From positions 1 to 5,487 of the forward strand of contig JALHML010000046.1 of assembly GCA_022844065.1 (NCBI GenBank): 5,487 nucleotides of DNA, read 5' to 3'. This document shows positions 5,404 through 5,487 of the stretch, piece after piece. Numbering within the stretch: position 1 is the stretch's first letter; each line of letters starts with the position of its first letter. Under the pieces are notes generated by a model, which was not told the DNA's origin, did no database searches, and saw nothing but the letters and a program-made list of their open reading frames with translations. The position numbers were made by a program, and so were the translations under genes. This stretch comes from Minisyncoccota bacterium (GTDB lineage Bacteria; Patescibacteriota; Minisyncoccia; Phycocordibacterales; Phycocordibacteraceae).

Positions 5404-5487
5404 TCACTAACGAACCTCGTGGATTCACCCTCCTTATAGCCGTTGTTTTAACGTCGGTACTGCTCTCGGTCGGGCTTGCACTGCTTG
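5400..5487 (+). CDS. GspK/PilX-like minor pilin lacking Glu+5, 3'-truncated by the window edge
   Basis: Only 29 codons are visible. The ATG at 5400 overlaps the preceding TGA as ATGA. The protein begins MITNEPRG and continues FTLLIAVVLTSVLLSVGL: a class III leader of eight residues, Phe at +1, and a hydrophobic helix. Position +5 (residue 13) is Ile, not Glu. Loss of E5 is the hallmark of GspK, the pseudopilin that caps the tip of type II secretion pseudopili, and this is the last gene of an H-J-I-K type cassette, so a GspK/PilX role at the pilus tip is likely. The globular domain is out of view. There is no Shine-Dalgarno sequence at useful distance; a GGAG at 5379-5382 is too far upstream. 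Confidence 0.8.
   Translation, partial: MITNEPRGFTLLIAVVLTSVLLSVGLALL

Noticed and set aside
1..5487. CRISPR array, tRNA, rRNA, insertion sequence or phage features
   Set aside because: Coding sequence fills almost the whole window; no regularly spaced repeats, terminal inverted repeats, transposase motifs or tRNA-like folds were seen.

Overview
The window is a continuous, single-strand type IV pilus (T4P) locus. All eight genes lie on the + strand. In order they encode a PilT-like retraction ATPase (5' end outside the window), the PilC platform protein, a major pilin, the prepilin peptidase PilD, and four minor pilins. The minor pilins are GspH/FimT-like, GspJ/PilW-like, GspI/PilV-like, and a GspK/PilX-like gene cut by the right edge. 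Several traits suggest a member of the Patescibacteria (CPR), perhaps Parcubacteria: the compact layout, the PilT variant GPVGQGKST, the RG|FTLxE pilin leaders, and the typical EGVEYVRAIRDSN segment in the PilV-like protein. This is inference from family resemblance, not proof. TGA is a stop codon in three genes here, which argues against the Absconditabacteria/Gracilibacteria, where TGA is read as glycine.

Layout: positions 2-2212 carry pilT and pilC, 6 bases apart. Positions 2213-2320 are a spacer with a probable promoter. Positions 2321-2800 encode the major pilin, closed by a strong hairpin terminator at 2814-2843. An extended -10 element at 2856-2864 then restarts transcription just ahead of pilD (2881). 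From pilD to the right edge, four genes follow with no gaps: three junctions are 4-base ATGA overlaps and one is a 16-base overlap carrying the only clear Shine-Dalgarno sequence in the window. The likely reading is three expression blocks: motor plus platform, an isolated pilin unit suited to high output, and a coupled processing and minor-pilin unit.

Working together: PilD removes the short leaders and probably methylates the new N-terminus. PilC is the membrane platform on which pilins are polymerised. The four minor pilins probably form the priming and tip complex. PilT drives depolymerisation. The extension ATPase (PilB), the alignment proteins (PilM/N/O) and any secretin are not in the window. 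The system is a recognisable T4P rather than a new one. Its more notable features are the unframed last gene, whose pilin signature lacks the +5 glutamate, the even cysteine counts of all complete pilins next to cysteine-free motor and platform proteins, and the transcriptional insulation of the major pilin.
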